From Deltaproteobacteria bacterium (lineage in GTDB: Bacteria; Myxococcota_A; UBA796): a stretch of DNA of 14,300 nt. How positions within the stretch are numbered: position 1 is the first letter of the stretch; every line of letters starts with the position of its first letter. The notes under the pieces are model-generated. The model was given only the letters and a program-made list of their open reading frames with translations. It had not been told where the DNA came from and did not search any database. A program made the translations under genes and the position numbers. Where the stretch lies: the NCBI GenBank assembly GCA_002707085.1, contig PALY01000159.1:1-14300 (forward strand), in the 5' to 3' direction. Below are positions 7,434 through 14,300 of the stretch, in pieces.

Positions 7434-8418
7434 CCGTGTCTGTCGACTCTTCGCTGACCACAGAGATGATGACGCTGTGTACGGTATTCATGTCATCCAA
7501 GTCTGTGGCTTCAATGGAGATGGCGTGTTCGCCCAAGCTGAGTCCGGCTGTACTGAATTCAGCGGTGCCAGAAGAGCTCGCATCGTCGGTATTGAGGATT
7601 CCATCCACATTCGATGACCACTCAATTTGAAGTTCATTTGGTTCTTCACGCTCGTCTCCGACTGTTGCCTGAAACAATACCAATGAACCCGCCACGATTT
7701 CTGCGCCATCAGAGGGTTGTGTGATGGTGGCAATGGGCGCTTGCTCTTCCGGAAATACGTGGACGATGACTTCATCTTGAGACCGTCTTCCAGACGTATC
7801 TTCCGCCCACAATCGAACCACGTGCGTTGAGGCAGATAGATATCCTGAACCTGTCACAGTGCCATCGCTTGAAACCGTATGCGATAGGTCCAGCATGCCA
7901 TCTTGATCGGACTCCCAATACACAGCGAGACCTTCCGGCGAATCTTCTCCGTCGGAAATCTGGGCTTCAAAGGTGATCAGGTCTGTCTGTCGAAAAGATG
8001 CATTTTCGGTTGGCGCCGTAATGTTGACGGATGGGGCCGTTGCCTCCACCAGCACGATATTGATCTCATCTTCGTGGGTGTTTCCATTCGAGTCTTCTAC
8101 GCGCATCGATATGGACTGCTTGTCCCATGAAAATGACACGTCACAGCGGGTGGAACCCTCTGCATCAGGTGGGGAAGGTGGGCACCGTTCTTCACCGGCA
8201 ACAAACCAAGTGACCCGTAAATCCTCAAAGGTATCTTCTTTGTCCACGGCTTGACCCCTTGCCACAAAGAAGGCGCCGTTGGCGATTTCTTCACCCTCAA
8301 AGGGGACGTTGATTTGTGCAGTCGGTGGTTGGTCTGGAGGATCAGTTGGAGGTTTGTCGTAATCCTCCGAACATCCAATTCCCGCACAAAGCAGCGCTAT
8401 GACAGACCACAATCTCAT
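7423..8418 (-). CDS. Lipoprotein with three Ig/PKD-like repeats
   Basis: The product has 331 residues starting at MRLWSVIALLCAGIGC; the candidate lipidated Cys is residue 16, though the residue at -3 is Gly, not the usual Leu. An Asp/Pro-rich linker follows. Three tandem domains of about 90 residues then occur, starting at PPTAQINVPFEGEEI, APSVNITAPTENASF and APIATITQPSDGAEI. Each ends in a strand like DEINIVLV, DEVIVHVF or HSVIISVV, and the last two share an E/Y-W-x-S-x-x-DG-x-L core. This is the layout of Ig/PKD-type beta sandwiches in surface proteins, often used for adhesion or as spacers. The ATG at 8418 follows a GGGGA sequence; an upstream ATG at 8439 is less likely because it puts seven residues before the signal. 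The gene follows the MFS gene by 39 bases and is the last of the six-gene run. Exact function is unknown. Confidence 0.8.
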   Translation of the reverse strand: MRLWSVIALLCAGIGCSEDYDKPPTDPPDQPPTAQINVPFEGEEIANGAFFVARGQAVDKEDTFEDLRVTWFVAGEERCPPSPPDAEGSTRCDVSFSWDKQSISMRVEDSNGNTHEDEINIVLVEATAPSVNITAPTENASFRQTDLITFEAQISDGEDSPEGLAVYWESDQDGMLDLSHTVSSDGTVTGSGYLSASTHVVRLWAEDTSGRRSQDEVIVHVFPEEQAPIATITQPSDGAEIVAGSLVLFQATVGDEREEPNELQIEWSSNVDGILNTDDASSSGTAEFSTAGLSLGEHAISIEATDLDDMNTVHSVIISVVSEESTDTGGE

Positions 8419-8457
8419 ATAAATCCCCGGTTCCAACATTATAGCGTAACGCAGGAA

Positions 8458-9615
8458 TCAGGCAGCTTTCCTTCGTTGTCGAATGGCCAAGATAGAAAGG
8501 CCGATACTGAGGGTCAGGACGGCAGAACTCATGAAGAATGGCATCGCAGGACCCACCAAGTATACATAGCCTGCAATCGATGGCCCCACGGCGCGCGCCA
8601 GTGCACTCATGGATTGGTTCGTTCCCAGCACAAAACCTTGCTCGTGGGGTCCAGCACCTTTGGAAATAAGGCTATGCAAGCTGGGGCTGGCGATGCCTTG
8701 TCCGATGGCCATGATGACGAACACGATGGTCATCCAACGTGGTGGCGGTGCAAATGGCAGGATGGCCAGACTTACAGCCAGCAGGGTGACCCCGATTGGA
8801 ACCAAGGGCGCTTCTCCGAATCGTTTTACCAGTCGCCCAATGAGTCCGCCTTGGACAACGATCATGGTCAGACCCGCCACACCAAACATTCTTCCAACGG
8901 ACCTGGCATCGAGTCCGCGTACTTCTTCAGCAAACAACGTGAAACTGCTTTCCATTGCTGCAAAGGCGAGGGTCATGACGAAGGTGAGGGCAATACACAT
9001 ACCGATCACGGGATGGCGCATGGCCTGAATAAACGCTTTTGGGTGAATCGAGCGTGTTGGGCGTTCCGTGTTGGGGTCACGGGTTTCTTTGAGTAGAAAC
9101 ACAGCCAAGACGAAGTTTAGGGCGCTCAGGCCAGCGGCAACCCAGATGGGCGTCGACAAAGAGACGACCGAGAGTTCCCCGCCGATAAAGGGACCGATGG
9201 TGAAGCCAAACCCGAATGCGGCACCAATAAGCCCCATTCCTTTTGCCCGGTTCTCTGCTGAAGTCACGTCTGCGACACAGGCTTGAGCGGTGGAGATGTT
9301 GGCAGCAGCCGCACCGTGTAGCGTTCGAAAGACAAAAAGCAACAACAGTGAATCAGCCCAGGCAAACCCAGCCAAGCATATCGACGCCATGGCAATGCTA
9401 AACAACATAATGGGACGTCGCCCATATCGGTCAGAGAGGGCGCCCCAAACTGGAGCCATGAGAAACTGAGCCAAGGAATATACAGCCATCAGCAGGGTGA
9501 CTTCTACCGGCCCAGCACCGTATTCAAGCGCATAAAATGTCAGCAAAGGAATAACGATACCGAACCCCACCAGGTCCAGTACTACGGCCATTAATACGGG
9601 TATTAGTGTTCGCAT
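8458..9615 (-). CDS. MFS efflux transporter, DHA1/TetA-like
   Basis: The protein has 385 residues and about twelve hydrophobic helices, the size of 12-TM drug:proton antiporters. The first helix contains LDLVGFGIVIPLL with the Asp (13) typical of DHA1 exporters. GALSDRYGRRPIM (58-70) is MFS motif A in the loop between helices 2 and 3. GFGFTIGPFIGG (135-146) in helix 5 is the antiporter motif C. The resemblance to TetA-type pumps is clear, but substrate cannot be read from sequence. Its ATG shares one base with the synthase stop codon (TAATG), so translation is probably coupled to the synthase upstream. This suggests export of a lipid or metabolite linked to that enzyme, which is inference; simple drug efflux is equally possible. 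Confidence 0.88.
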   Translation of the reverse strand: MRTLIPVLMAVVLDLVGFGIVIPLLTFYALEYGAGPVEVTLLMAVYSLAQFLMAPVWGALSDRYGRRPIMLFSIAMASICLAGFAWADSLLLLFVFRTLHGAAAANISTAQACVADVTSAENRAKGMGLIGAAFGFGFTIGPFIGGELSVVSLSTPIWVAAGLSALNFVLAVFLLKETRDPNTERPTRSIHPKAFIQAMRHPVIGMCIALTFVMTLAFAAMESSFTLFAEEVRGLDARSVGRMFGVAGLTMIVVQGGLIGRLVKRFGEAPLVPIGVTLLAVSLAILPFAPPPRWMTIVFVIMAIGQGIASPSLHSLISKGAGPHEQGFVLGTNQSMSALARAVGPSIAGYVYLVGPAMPFFMSSAVLTLSIGLSILAIRQRRKAA

Positions 9616-10613
9616 TATGCCTGTGCGGGTTCGATGAGAGTTAGGGCTGCAATCGCAAGGTCATCATCCACCAAGTCTTCCACAAGTGCTGCGACTTCCA
9701 TCACATTTTGTCTGGATATTTTTACGGCTTGGTCCGGGGTGATGCACGCTGGGTTTCCGAGGGCGAGATCGAGGGTTTGGCCTGCCAAAAGCATTGGGAA
9801 GAGGCAAAAACGCCGCAGTTCTACTTCAGTTTCAGGTAGGGCCAACACGTAGGCCACGGCGTCCGCATAATAGGTTCGGGCCCGCAGGTTGACCTGGTCT
9901 ACAGCCGCTTGGGCTGCCCGGGAATGTGTCGGGTCGAGTAACTGTGCGCTCGTGGTGCCCATCTGTGAGCATACAGATGCAGGAATAAAGCACCACTCTC
10001 TTGGATGGTCGTCTGTGACATCCTTCACGATGTTGGTCATTTGGAGCAGAAGCCCAAAACCTTCGCTGTGTTCACGGAGTCGGTTGGCATTTTGTTGGGT
10101 TTTTGGGGCGCCCAAAAGAAACAGATCCGTCAATAGGTGTCCAACCGTTCCCGCCACAAAATAGCAATACCGGTCGAGGTCGGTCATATCCATGAGTGTG
10201 GTCAGACCTTGGGTGAATGTGTGGCGTTTGGCATAAATGGCCATACCACCAGTCATTTCGCCAACCCATTTCCGCAACGAGTCTTGGACGGGTTCGGGAA
10301 ACGTATACATGCAGTTCAAGATCCGGTCCAGCCCTTGACACAGCTCTCCGTCATCATTGTTTGGAAGTACATCCAATCCAGCGTTGAATGCTGCTATGTC
10401 GCCCGATTGAAGTGCGGTTTCAAAGGCGTCAAAAAGGTTTTTCCGTACGGGCCATGCCAAGTTTTCTGTGTCTTCGATGGTGTCCACGACCCGGCACAGC
10501 AGGTACCCGATGGTGATCCAGCTTTCGAAGGGAGCAGGCATCATTTGTATGCCCATGGCGAAGGTGCGAGACACCTTGGGCAGCATGTTTTTACACCAAT
10601 CCAGATCGTTCAT
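9615..10613 (-). CDS. Squalene/phytoene synthase family protein
   Basis: This is a head-to-head isoprenyl diphosphate synthase of 332 residues, normal for the family. SRTFAMGIQMMP (15-26) opens the fold. YLLCRVVDTIED (37-48) holds the first Asp-rich motif, DTIED. YCYFVAGTVGHLLTDLF (149-165) follows, then QMTNIVKDVTDD (191-202), which is the second Mg-diphosphate-binding motif. All expected acidic residues are present, so the enzyme should be active, joining two farnesyl or geranylgeranyl diphosphates. There is no C-terminal membrane anchor of the eukaryotic squalene-synthase type. Squalene cannot be told from phytoene or another product by reading alone. The gene overlaps the phosphatase gene before it by 4 bases (ATGA) and the transporter gene after it by 1 base. 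No cyclase, desaturase or oxidase for the pathway lies in the window. Confidence 0.9.
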   Translation of the reverse strand: MNDLDWCKNMLPKVSRTFAMGIQMMPAPFESWITIGYLLCRVVDTIEDTENLAWPVRKNLFDAFETALQSGDIAAFNAGLDVLPNNDDGELCQGLDRILNCMYTFPEPVQDSLRKWVGEMTGGMAIYAKRHTFTQGLTTLMDMTDLDRYCYFVAGTVGHLLTDLFLLGAPKTQQNANRLREHSEGFGLLLQMTNIVKDVTDDHPREWCFIPASVCSQMGTTSAQLLDPTHSRAAQAAVDQVNLRARTYYADAVAYVLALPETEVELRRFCLFPMLLAGQTLDLALGNPACITPDQAVKISRQNVMEVAALVEDLVDDDLAIAALTLIEPAQA

Positions 10614-11383
10614 CGGTCCATGATTCCCAAGATCGAGTCGTGGATGGTGGTGTTGGTTACCGCGACACCATCAACCAGTGGTTTGACACAATTGAAAGCA
10701 TAGGGTTCGCCGTGACGATTGGAACATCGCCCGCCTGCGGCATGAACAATGGCCACACCACCACAGATGTCCCATTCGGAACGAGGGCGTGGCGTAAACG
10801 TGGATTCTGCTTCACCAGCGGCCACCAAGCCAAACTTGTATGCAACGGACCCAACGGGGATCGGTGTAAGTACATCGGTAAACTCATCGAACCAACCCTT
10901 TTTCATTTCAGTTCGAGAGCAAACAACACGAGAACCTTGAAGGGTAGGATGAGGGGTCACTTGAATGTCCTTGCCATTCAGCTGCGCACCTTTGCCGACG
11001 ATTCCAGTAAAGAGTTGATCTTTGATGGGGTTGTAAAGGACACCGAGAATCGCTTCGCCATCGATCGCGAGTCCCACACTGACCACAAACTCGGGAATAC
11101 CCAAGGTGAACTCACGGGTGCCATCGAGCGGGTCGACAATCCATACATGCGTCTTTTCCAGACGTTCTGGCGTGTCGACGGTTTCTTCCGAAAGCCAGCC
11201 GAACTCAGGGTAGGCTTCTCGCAGCCTACGTTCCAGAATTTCGTTGGCTGCAAGGTCCGCATCGGTGAGCGGGTTGTCCTCGCCTTTGTCTTTTACTGTG
11301 TACTCGTCCTTGTAGTAGCTGCGGACTGCGGCTCCGGCTTCAAGGGCGGCTTCTTTTGCAACATGTAGAGCTTGTTCAAGCAT
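10610..11383 (-). CDS. Inositol-monophosphatase-family phosphatase (CysQ-like)
   Basis: The protein is a Mg-dependent, lithium-sensitive-type phosphatase of 257 residues. Metal-binding motifs are complete: DNPLTDAD (36-43), LSEE (64-67), WIVDPLDGT (81-89, metal ligands D84 and D87) and EWDICGGVAIVHAAGG (203-218, D205). REFTLGIPEFVVSVGL (90-105) and LGVLYNP resemble the 3'(2'),5'-bisphosphate nucleotidase CysQ more than true inositol monophosphatases, but the two cannot be separated safely here. The chosen ATG at 11383 is preceded by GGGGAAAG at good spacing; an ATG at 11416 has no such sequence. It starts 58 bases after the FG-GAP gene and overlaps the synthase by ATGA. It may recycle PAP, or remove phosphate from a sugar or inositol headgroup; the coupling to an isoprenoid synthase makes the second idea worth testing. 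Confidence 0.88.
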   Translation of the reverse strand: MLEQALHVAKEAALEAGAAVRSYYKDEYTVKDKGEDNPLTDADLAANEILERRLREAYPEFGWLSEETVDTPERLEKTHVWIVDPLDGTREFTLGIPEFVVSVGLAIDGEAILGVLYNPIKDQLFTGIVGKGAQLNGKDIQVTPHPTLQGSRVVCSRTEMKKGWFDEFTDVLTPIPVGSVAYKFGLVAAGEAESTFTPRPRSEWDICGGVAIVHAAGGRCSNRHGEPYAFNCVKPLVDGVAVTNTTIHDSILGIMDR

Positions 11384-11441
11384 AGGTCTTTCCCCGGCGC
11401 CCACTCTATCCTGCATTGGGGCTGTGTGCCGTGATTCTCGA

Positions 11442-12920
11442 CTAGTCTACGGCGGTTCTTTGCAGAAGGGCGAGATCTGCGAGGTCATCACCATCAAAAT
11501 TCCCGACAAAGAGGTGACGCCCCGTCCGAAGATATTGCTGTGCTTCTTCGTAAATTACGTTGGCATCCAGTGCATCCATTTGGGGATCCCAGTCTTCGAA
11601 TTCAGTCGATCCGCGAAAGATGCTCACTTGTCCCGACTGAAAGGCGTTGGGCGAGTCCGTTGGATTGACAAAGGGTGAACCAACCACAAGGTCGTCCAGG
11701 CCATCACCGTCTAAGTCGTTGAGCAATACGGAGCGTCCAAATGAGTCGCCAGGTGCTTCTCCAACCAGCGTATAGGTTGCTCGAGGAATGTTTTCTGCTT
11801 GGAGATCGGCACCAGACCACACTCGGACCACGCCAGTCCCACTGTCGACTCCTGGCGCGCCAACGGCAAGGTCGGTGTTGCCATCTCCATCGATGTCTCC
11901 AGCGGCTATCGACCATCCAAACCAAGCGTTTGACTCAACGTCGCTCAGTTGAATTTGGGCGACATCTCGTAAGTTTCCGGTCTCTGGCAAATCGGATCCT
12001 GAAAGAAGGTAGACTGCTCCGACCGCTTCATCCTCGATGTCGGCAAAGGGCGCTCCCACCAGCACGTCTGGGATTCCGTCGCCAGTCAGGTCTTGATCGC
12101 ACAGAAGTGCATGCCCTGCGCGTTCGCCGATGTCTGTGCCGGTCCAGCGAGTGGAAAACTCACTGATCGAAGCATTCTTGCCTGTGCCTTGGACATCTTG
12201 GCTCTGAATTAAAACGACTTGGCCTGCAAATGATGCGTAGGCGTCATCTCGATCTGCAGTGGCCATCCATTCAGGTTCGCCGTCTGAATCCAAGTCCGCA
12301 CAAACGGTCAACTGTGCGCCGAACTGTCCTCCGGGATCTGAACCTGTGATTCGTAAACTGACGTCGTCGCTTGAATGTGAACCCGTAAACCCATCACCAA
12401 AACCGGAAAGTCTGTACACAGCACCGCTGTGTCTGGCATCTGCGTCGGGGGTAAATAGCGGTGCGGAAACCAGCAGGTCTCTTTCGCCGTTTGCATTCGA
12501 GATGGAGGCGACATGGGTCCCGAAATGGTCACCGGTATGTTCACCATCGATGCGGCCATTTGCATCCGAGTTGGTTTGTTCGATGTCGGTTTCTGGAGAG
12601 TAGCTTCGGACGCTGCTATCGGTAGGGCTACCCACAATCAGCGTTCCGGGTCTGACCAAGATGTCCCAGTCTGGCCCCAATGCTTCGGTGCCTGTCAGCG
12701 TATAAACGGCAGATTCAGTATCAAGACTGCCATCGTCTGGAACGATGTTGCCCGGAAACAGAGATACCAGTGCGCTACCAAAGGCGTCTTCACAGCCGAC
12801 ACCTACACAGGGTTTGTTGCAGCCGCTGAATGAAAGCAGCAGCAGCCAGAGTCCAACTTGGTCTCTACTCGCTGGTCTTTTCTGCAGGCTGTCCACCGTT
12901 GGGCAGCACTGCTGCTGCAC
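11442..12920 (-). CDS. FG-GAP repeat (integrin-alpha-like propeller) lipoprotein
   Basis: This is a surface or periplasmic beta-propeller of 492 residues. After a Lys/Arg-containing N-terminus, VGLWLLLLSFSGC is a signal peptide with a probable lipidated Cys at residue 34. At least five FG-GAP blades are visible, with elements such as GDHFGTHVASI, GGQFGAQLTVCADLDSDGE, GERAGHALLCDQDLTGDG, NAWFGWSIAAGDIDGDGNTD and GDSFGRSVLLNDLDGDGLDD. The DxDGDGxxD loops are calcium-binding sites, and many blades end in VGAP or VGSP. A last partial blade reads VGNFDGDDLADLAL. The start is a GTG at 12920 after a GGCGGAAAC sequence; a second in-frame GTG at 12896 would give a shorter signal peptide. Both lie inside the end of the OmpA-family gene, so coupling is likely. 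The partner ligand is unknown; adhesion or a scaffold role is typical of the fold. Confidence 0.85.
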   Translation of the reverse strand: MQQQCCPTVDSLQKRPASRDQVGLWLLLLSFSGCNKPCVGVGCEDAFGSALVSLFPGNIVPDDGSLDTESAVYTLTGTEALGPDWDILVRPGTLIVGSPTDSSVRSYSPETDIEQTNSDANGRIDGEHTGDHFGTHVASISNANGERDLLVSAPLFTPDADARHSGAVYRLSGFGDGFTGSHSSDDVSLRITGSDPGGQFGAQLTVCADLDSDGEPEWMATADRDDAYASFAGQVVLIQSQDVQGTGKNASISEFSTRWTGTDIGERAGHALLCDQDLTGDGIPDVLVGAPFADIEDEAVGAVYLLSGSDLPETGNLRDVAQIQLSDVESNAWFGWSIAAGDIDGDGNTDLAVGAPGVDSGTGVVRVWSGADLQAENIPRATYTLVGEAPGDSFGRSVLLNDLDGDGLDDLVVGSPFVNPTDSPNAFQSGQVSIFRGSTEFEDWDPQMDALDANVIYEEAQQYLRTGRHLFVGNFDGDDLADLALLQRTAVD

Positions 12921-13734
12921 CGTTTCCGCCCGGTACGATAGGGCTGTTTACGACGCTGGTTCGAACCGCGTTGTAGTAGCTGTACCCAGTCGTGTGGGTG
13001 AATCGCAGATCGTAAAGCCCTTCTTTCAGACCGTGAATGGCGGCATCCGTGTAAGGGCCTACGGTTCCGATAACGGTTCCGTTTACTGCGACTTCCGCTT
13101 CGTAGGACCGGTCATTCTCGATGAGCAGACTAGCGGTTCCGTTGCCGTTGCTTGCTGGCACGATGGGTGCGCTGGCACTTTTGCTGCGGTTCTTTGACCA
13201 TTTCTCGATGACGAATTCAACCCGGTCGTTGGTATCAGCCTCGCCCATGGGCCGGCTTTGGCCAAAGCCAATGGAACCAATGCGATTTGCATTCACGCCT
13301 TTAGAGACCAAATAGTCGACCACGGCCTTGGCTTGGCGGACACTCAGAGCAAGATTGACGTCACCGTTGACATTCCGAGCCGCGTGACCTTGAATCGAAA
13401 CCTCCTCAATGTCGGGTCGATTTAGAAGCGTGTTGGCGACTTGGTCCAGAATGGGAAAACTCGATGGACGAATGTCGTTTGATCCGGGCGCAAAGAATAT
13501 GCGGTCGTTGATTGCGATCCGGTCATTGGTGACCGTTGCACGCGGAGAGATGCTTTGGTTGGCGTCCAAAGGCTTGAGCAGTCCGCTTAGCTTGTAAGAG
13601 TCGACGTACAATTGGCTGAAGTTTTCAGCAGGCCCTTCACTCAGACGCGTGTCGACAACGAAGGTTGTCGGGCGCTTTGCTGCGTCGGCGAAGTTGGATA
13701 AAGTAAGGGCAAGGATTGTCGTTCCGATCAACAT
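12865..13734 (-). CDS. OmpA-family periplasmic protein with C-terminal beta domain
   Basis: The 289-residue product starts with the signal peptide MLIGTTILALTLSNFADA. The central OmpA domain (about 72-176) begins IAINDRIFFAPGSNDIRPSS and contains LSVRQAKAVVDYLVSKGV and IGFGQSRPMG, all typical of peptidoglycan-associating OmpA C-terminal domains. The conserved Asp that binds diaminopimelate is missing: GHAAR (116-120) replaces GHTD-x, while the partner Arg (133) is kept. A second domain (about 198-262) has the PEGA-like beta pattern VNGTVIGTVGPYTDA and HGLKEGLYDLRFTHTTGY. There is no N-terminal beta barrel, so it is periplasmic and not a porin. The ATG follows GGAG with 9 bases between; a GTG directly before it (13737) is also possible, and the open frame extends to 13851 without a signal peptide. 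The gene overlaps the FG-GAP gene by 56 bases and is divergent from the MazG-type gene across 70 bases. Confidence 0.85.
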   Translation of the reverse strand: MLIGTTILALTLSNFADAAKRPTTFVVDTRLSEGPAENFSQLYVDSYKLSGLLKPLDANQSISPRATVTNDRIAINDRIFFAPGSNDIRPSSFPILDQVANTLLNRPDIEEVSIQGHAARNVNGDVNLALSVRQAKAVVDYLVSKGVNANRIGSIGFGQSRPMGEADTNDRVEFVIEKWSKNRSKSASAPIVPASNGNGTASLLIENDRSYEAEVAVNGTVIGTVGPYTDAAIHGLKEGLYDLRFTHTTGYSYYNAVRTSVVNSPIVPGGNGAAAVLPNGGQPAEKTSE

Positions 13735-13804
13735 CACGTTGGACTCCGGTGTGATTCCATACGGGTAAGGAGACATTCCCCTAACAAGTCTGAGGTGGGT
13801 TGTG

Positions 13805-14161
13805 ATGGAAGAGACGCTGACCTTGCGTGATCTAAGTGCCCAAGTGGCCAAATTTAACGAGGATCGGGACTGGTCTCAGTACCACAACCCCCGGAATCTT
13901 GCGATGTCCGTCAGTGTCGAAGCTGGCGAACTGTTGGAGCTTTTTTTGTGGAGTCGGGACGATGGTCCCCAGCCTCCGGTGGAATCGCGGAATGCAAAGG
14001 TGCGGGAAGAAGTGGCCGATGTTGCAATTTGTCTGCTGAACTTGTGTCACCGAATGGACATTGATTTGGCCCAGGCTGTGATCGAAAAGCTCGAAATCAA
14101 CGCGAAACGATATCCGGTGGAAAAAGCAAAAGGTCGAATGGAGAAATACGGCGAACTGTGA
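13805..14161 (+). CDS. MazG-type nucleotide pyrophosphohydrolase (dCTPase-like)
   Basis: This all-alpha NTP pyrophosphatase of 118 residues hydrolyses nucleoside triphosphates, often modified or excess dNTPs, to monophosphate and pyrophosphate. Its layout matches the small single-domain RS21-C6/DCTPP1 group: FNEDRDWSQYHNPRNLAMSV, then the metal-binding residues in VEAGELLE (E39, E42, E45) and REEVADV (E68, E69, D72), and finally INAKRYPVEKAKG (98-110) at the C-terminus. All key acidic residues are present. GAGGTGG at 13792-13798 is a good ribosome binding site; a GTG at 13802 directly before the ATG is also possible. Clean-up of the nucleotide pool is the likely job. Its TGA is directly followed by the reverse TGA of the convergent gene. 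Confidence 0.88.
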   Translation: MEETLTLRDLSAQVAKFNEDRDWSQYHNPRNLAMSVSVEAGELLELFLWSRDDGPQPPVESRNAKVREEVADVAICLLNLCHRMDIDLAQAVIEKLEINAKRYPVEKAKGRMEKYGEL

Positions 14162-14300
14162 TCACCACGCGTCTTCTCGATTTCTTAGCCACTGCGCAAT
14201 GGGTTCTAAAATTTCTTCCTTCGCATGATCCCCGAGGGTCAGGTCAAGATGGCCATAGTCGTGACTGAATCCTGACTCCACAGAGGCTTCTATGTACTGA
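14162..14300 (-). CDS. Alpha/beta hydrolase, C-terminal fragment (5' end beyond window)
   Basis: Reading from the right edge, 45 codons are open before a TGA at 14164-14162. The visible tail includes SHDYGHLDLTLGDHAKEEIL and EPIAQWLRNR. A G-H-x-D pattern followed by a helix ending in WL and basic residues is typical of the catalytic-His end of alpha/beta-hydrolase-fold lipases and esterases. The nucleophile and acid are outside the window, so class and substrate are unknown. There is no space between its stop and that of the MazG-type gene. Confidence 0.6.
   Translation of the reverse strand, partial: QYIEASVESGFSHDYGHLDLTLGDHAKEEILEPIAQWLRNREDAW

Noticed and set aside
8251..9096. 281-codon open frame on the plus strand opposite the MFS gene
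   Set aside because: Its translation is rich in His, Gln, Arg and Trp with no recognisable domain, while the minus frame is a complete MFS transporter. It is an antisense shadow.
11384..11441. Possible terminator or promoter between the FG-GAP and phosphatase genes
   Set aside because: Some G/C-rich complementarity is present, but I see no stable stem followed by a T tract and no good promoter pair.
13735..13804. Search for promoters between the OmpA-family and MazG-type genes
   Set aside because: Weak -35-like sequences occur (for example TTGTTA on the minus strand), but no -10 box of reasonable quality at proper spacing could be paired with them.

Overview
The window looks like chromosomal DNA of a Gram-negative, delta-type bacterium, most likely Myxococcota or a relative. 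The reasons are an imuB-dnaE2 mutagenesis cassette, several lipoproteins with Asp/Thr-rich linkers, an FG-GAP propeller lipoprotein, an OmpA-family protein and a LexA-type operator. That operator closely fits the Myxococcus xanthus SOS consensus as I recall it. GC content seems moderate (low to mid 50s by eye), which is low for classical myxobacteria, so the phylum is an inference. Coding density is very high: no gap exceeds about 100 bases, and I see no RNA genes, insertion sequences, phage genes or CRISPR arrays.

Left part (1-5605, minus strand). imuB (4064-5605) and dnaE2 (1005-4079) overlap and form an SOS mutagenesis operon without imuA. The imuB promoter reads straight onto the ATG, and a 16-base palindromic SOS box covers the predicted transcription and translation start. 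A heparinase II/III-like lipoprotein gene, cut by the window edge, begins 22 bases after dnaE2 and may be cotranscribed.

Middle (5706-7418, plus strand). A membrane protein of the TMTC-like glycosyltransferase type with C-terminal helical repeats is divergent from imuB and shares its 100-base control region.

Right part (7423-13734, minus strand). Six genes lie head to tail: an OmpA-family periplasmic protein, an FG-GAP propeller lipoprotein, an inositol-monophosphatase-family phosphatase, a squalene/phytoene synthase, an MFS transporter and an Ig/PKD-like lipoprotein. The first two genes overlap. The phosphatase, synthase and transporter overlap by 4 and 1 bases and are probably translationally coupled. 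Four of the six products are predicted to be in the membrane or envelope.

Right edge. A MazG-type nucleotide pyrophosphohydrolase (13805-14161, plus) is divergent from the OmpA gene. Its stop codon abuts the stop codon of a convergent alpha/beta-hydrolase gene that runs off the window.

The most notable signals are the leaderless, operator-covered imuB start, the imuA-less cassette with unusual substitutions in both proteins, and the isoprenoid-synthase/phosphatase/transporter core inside a run of surface-protein genes. I do not see clear evidence of a wholly new defence or mobile system.
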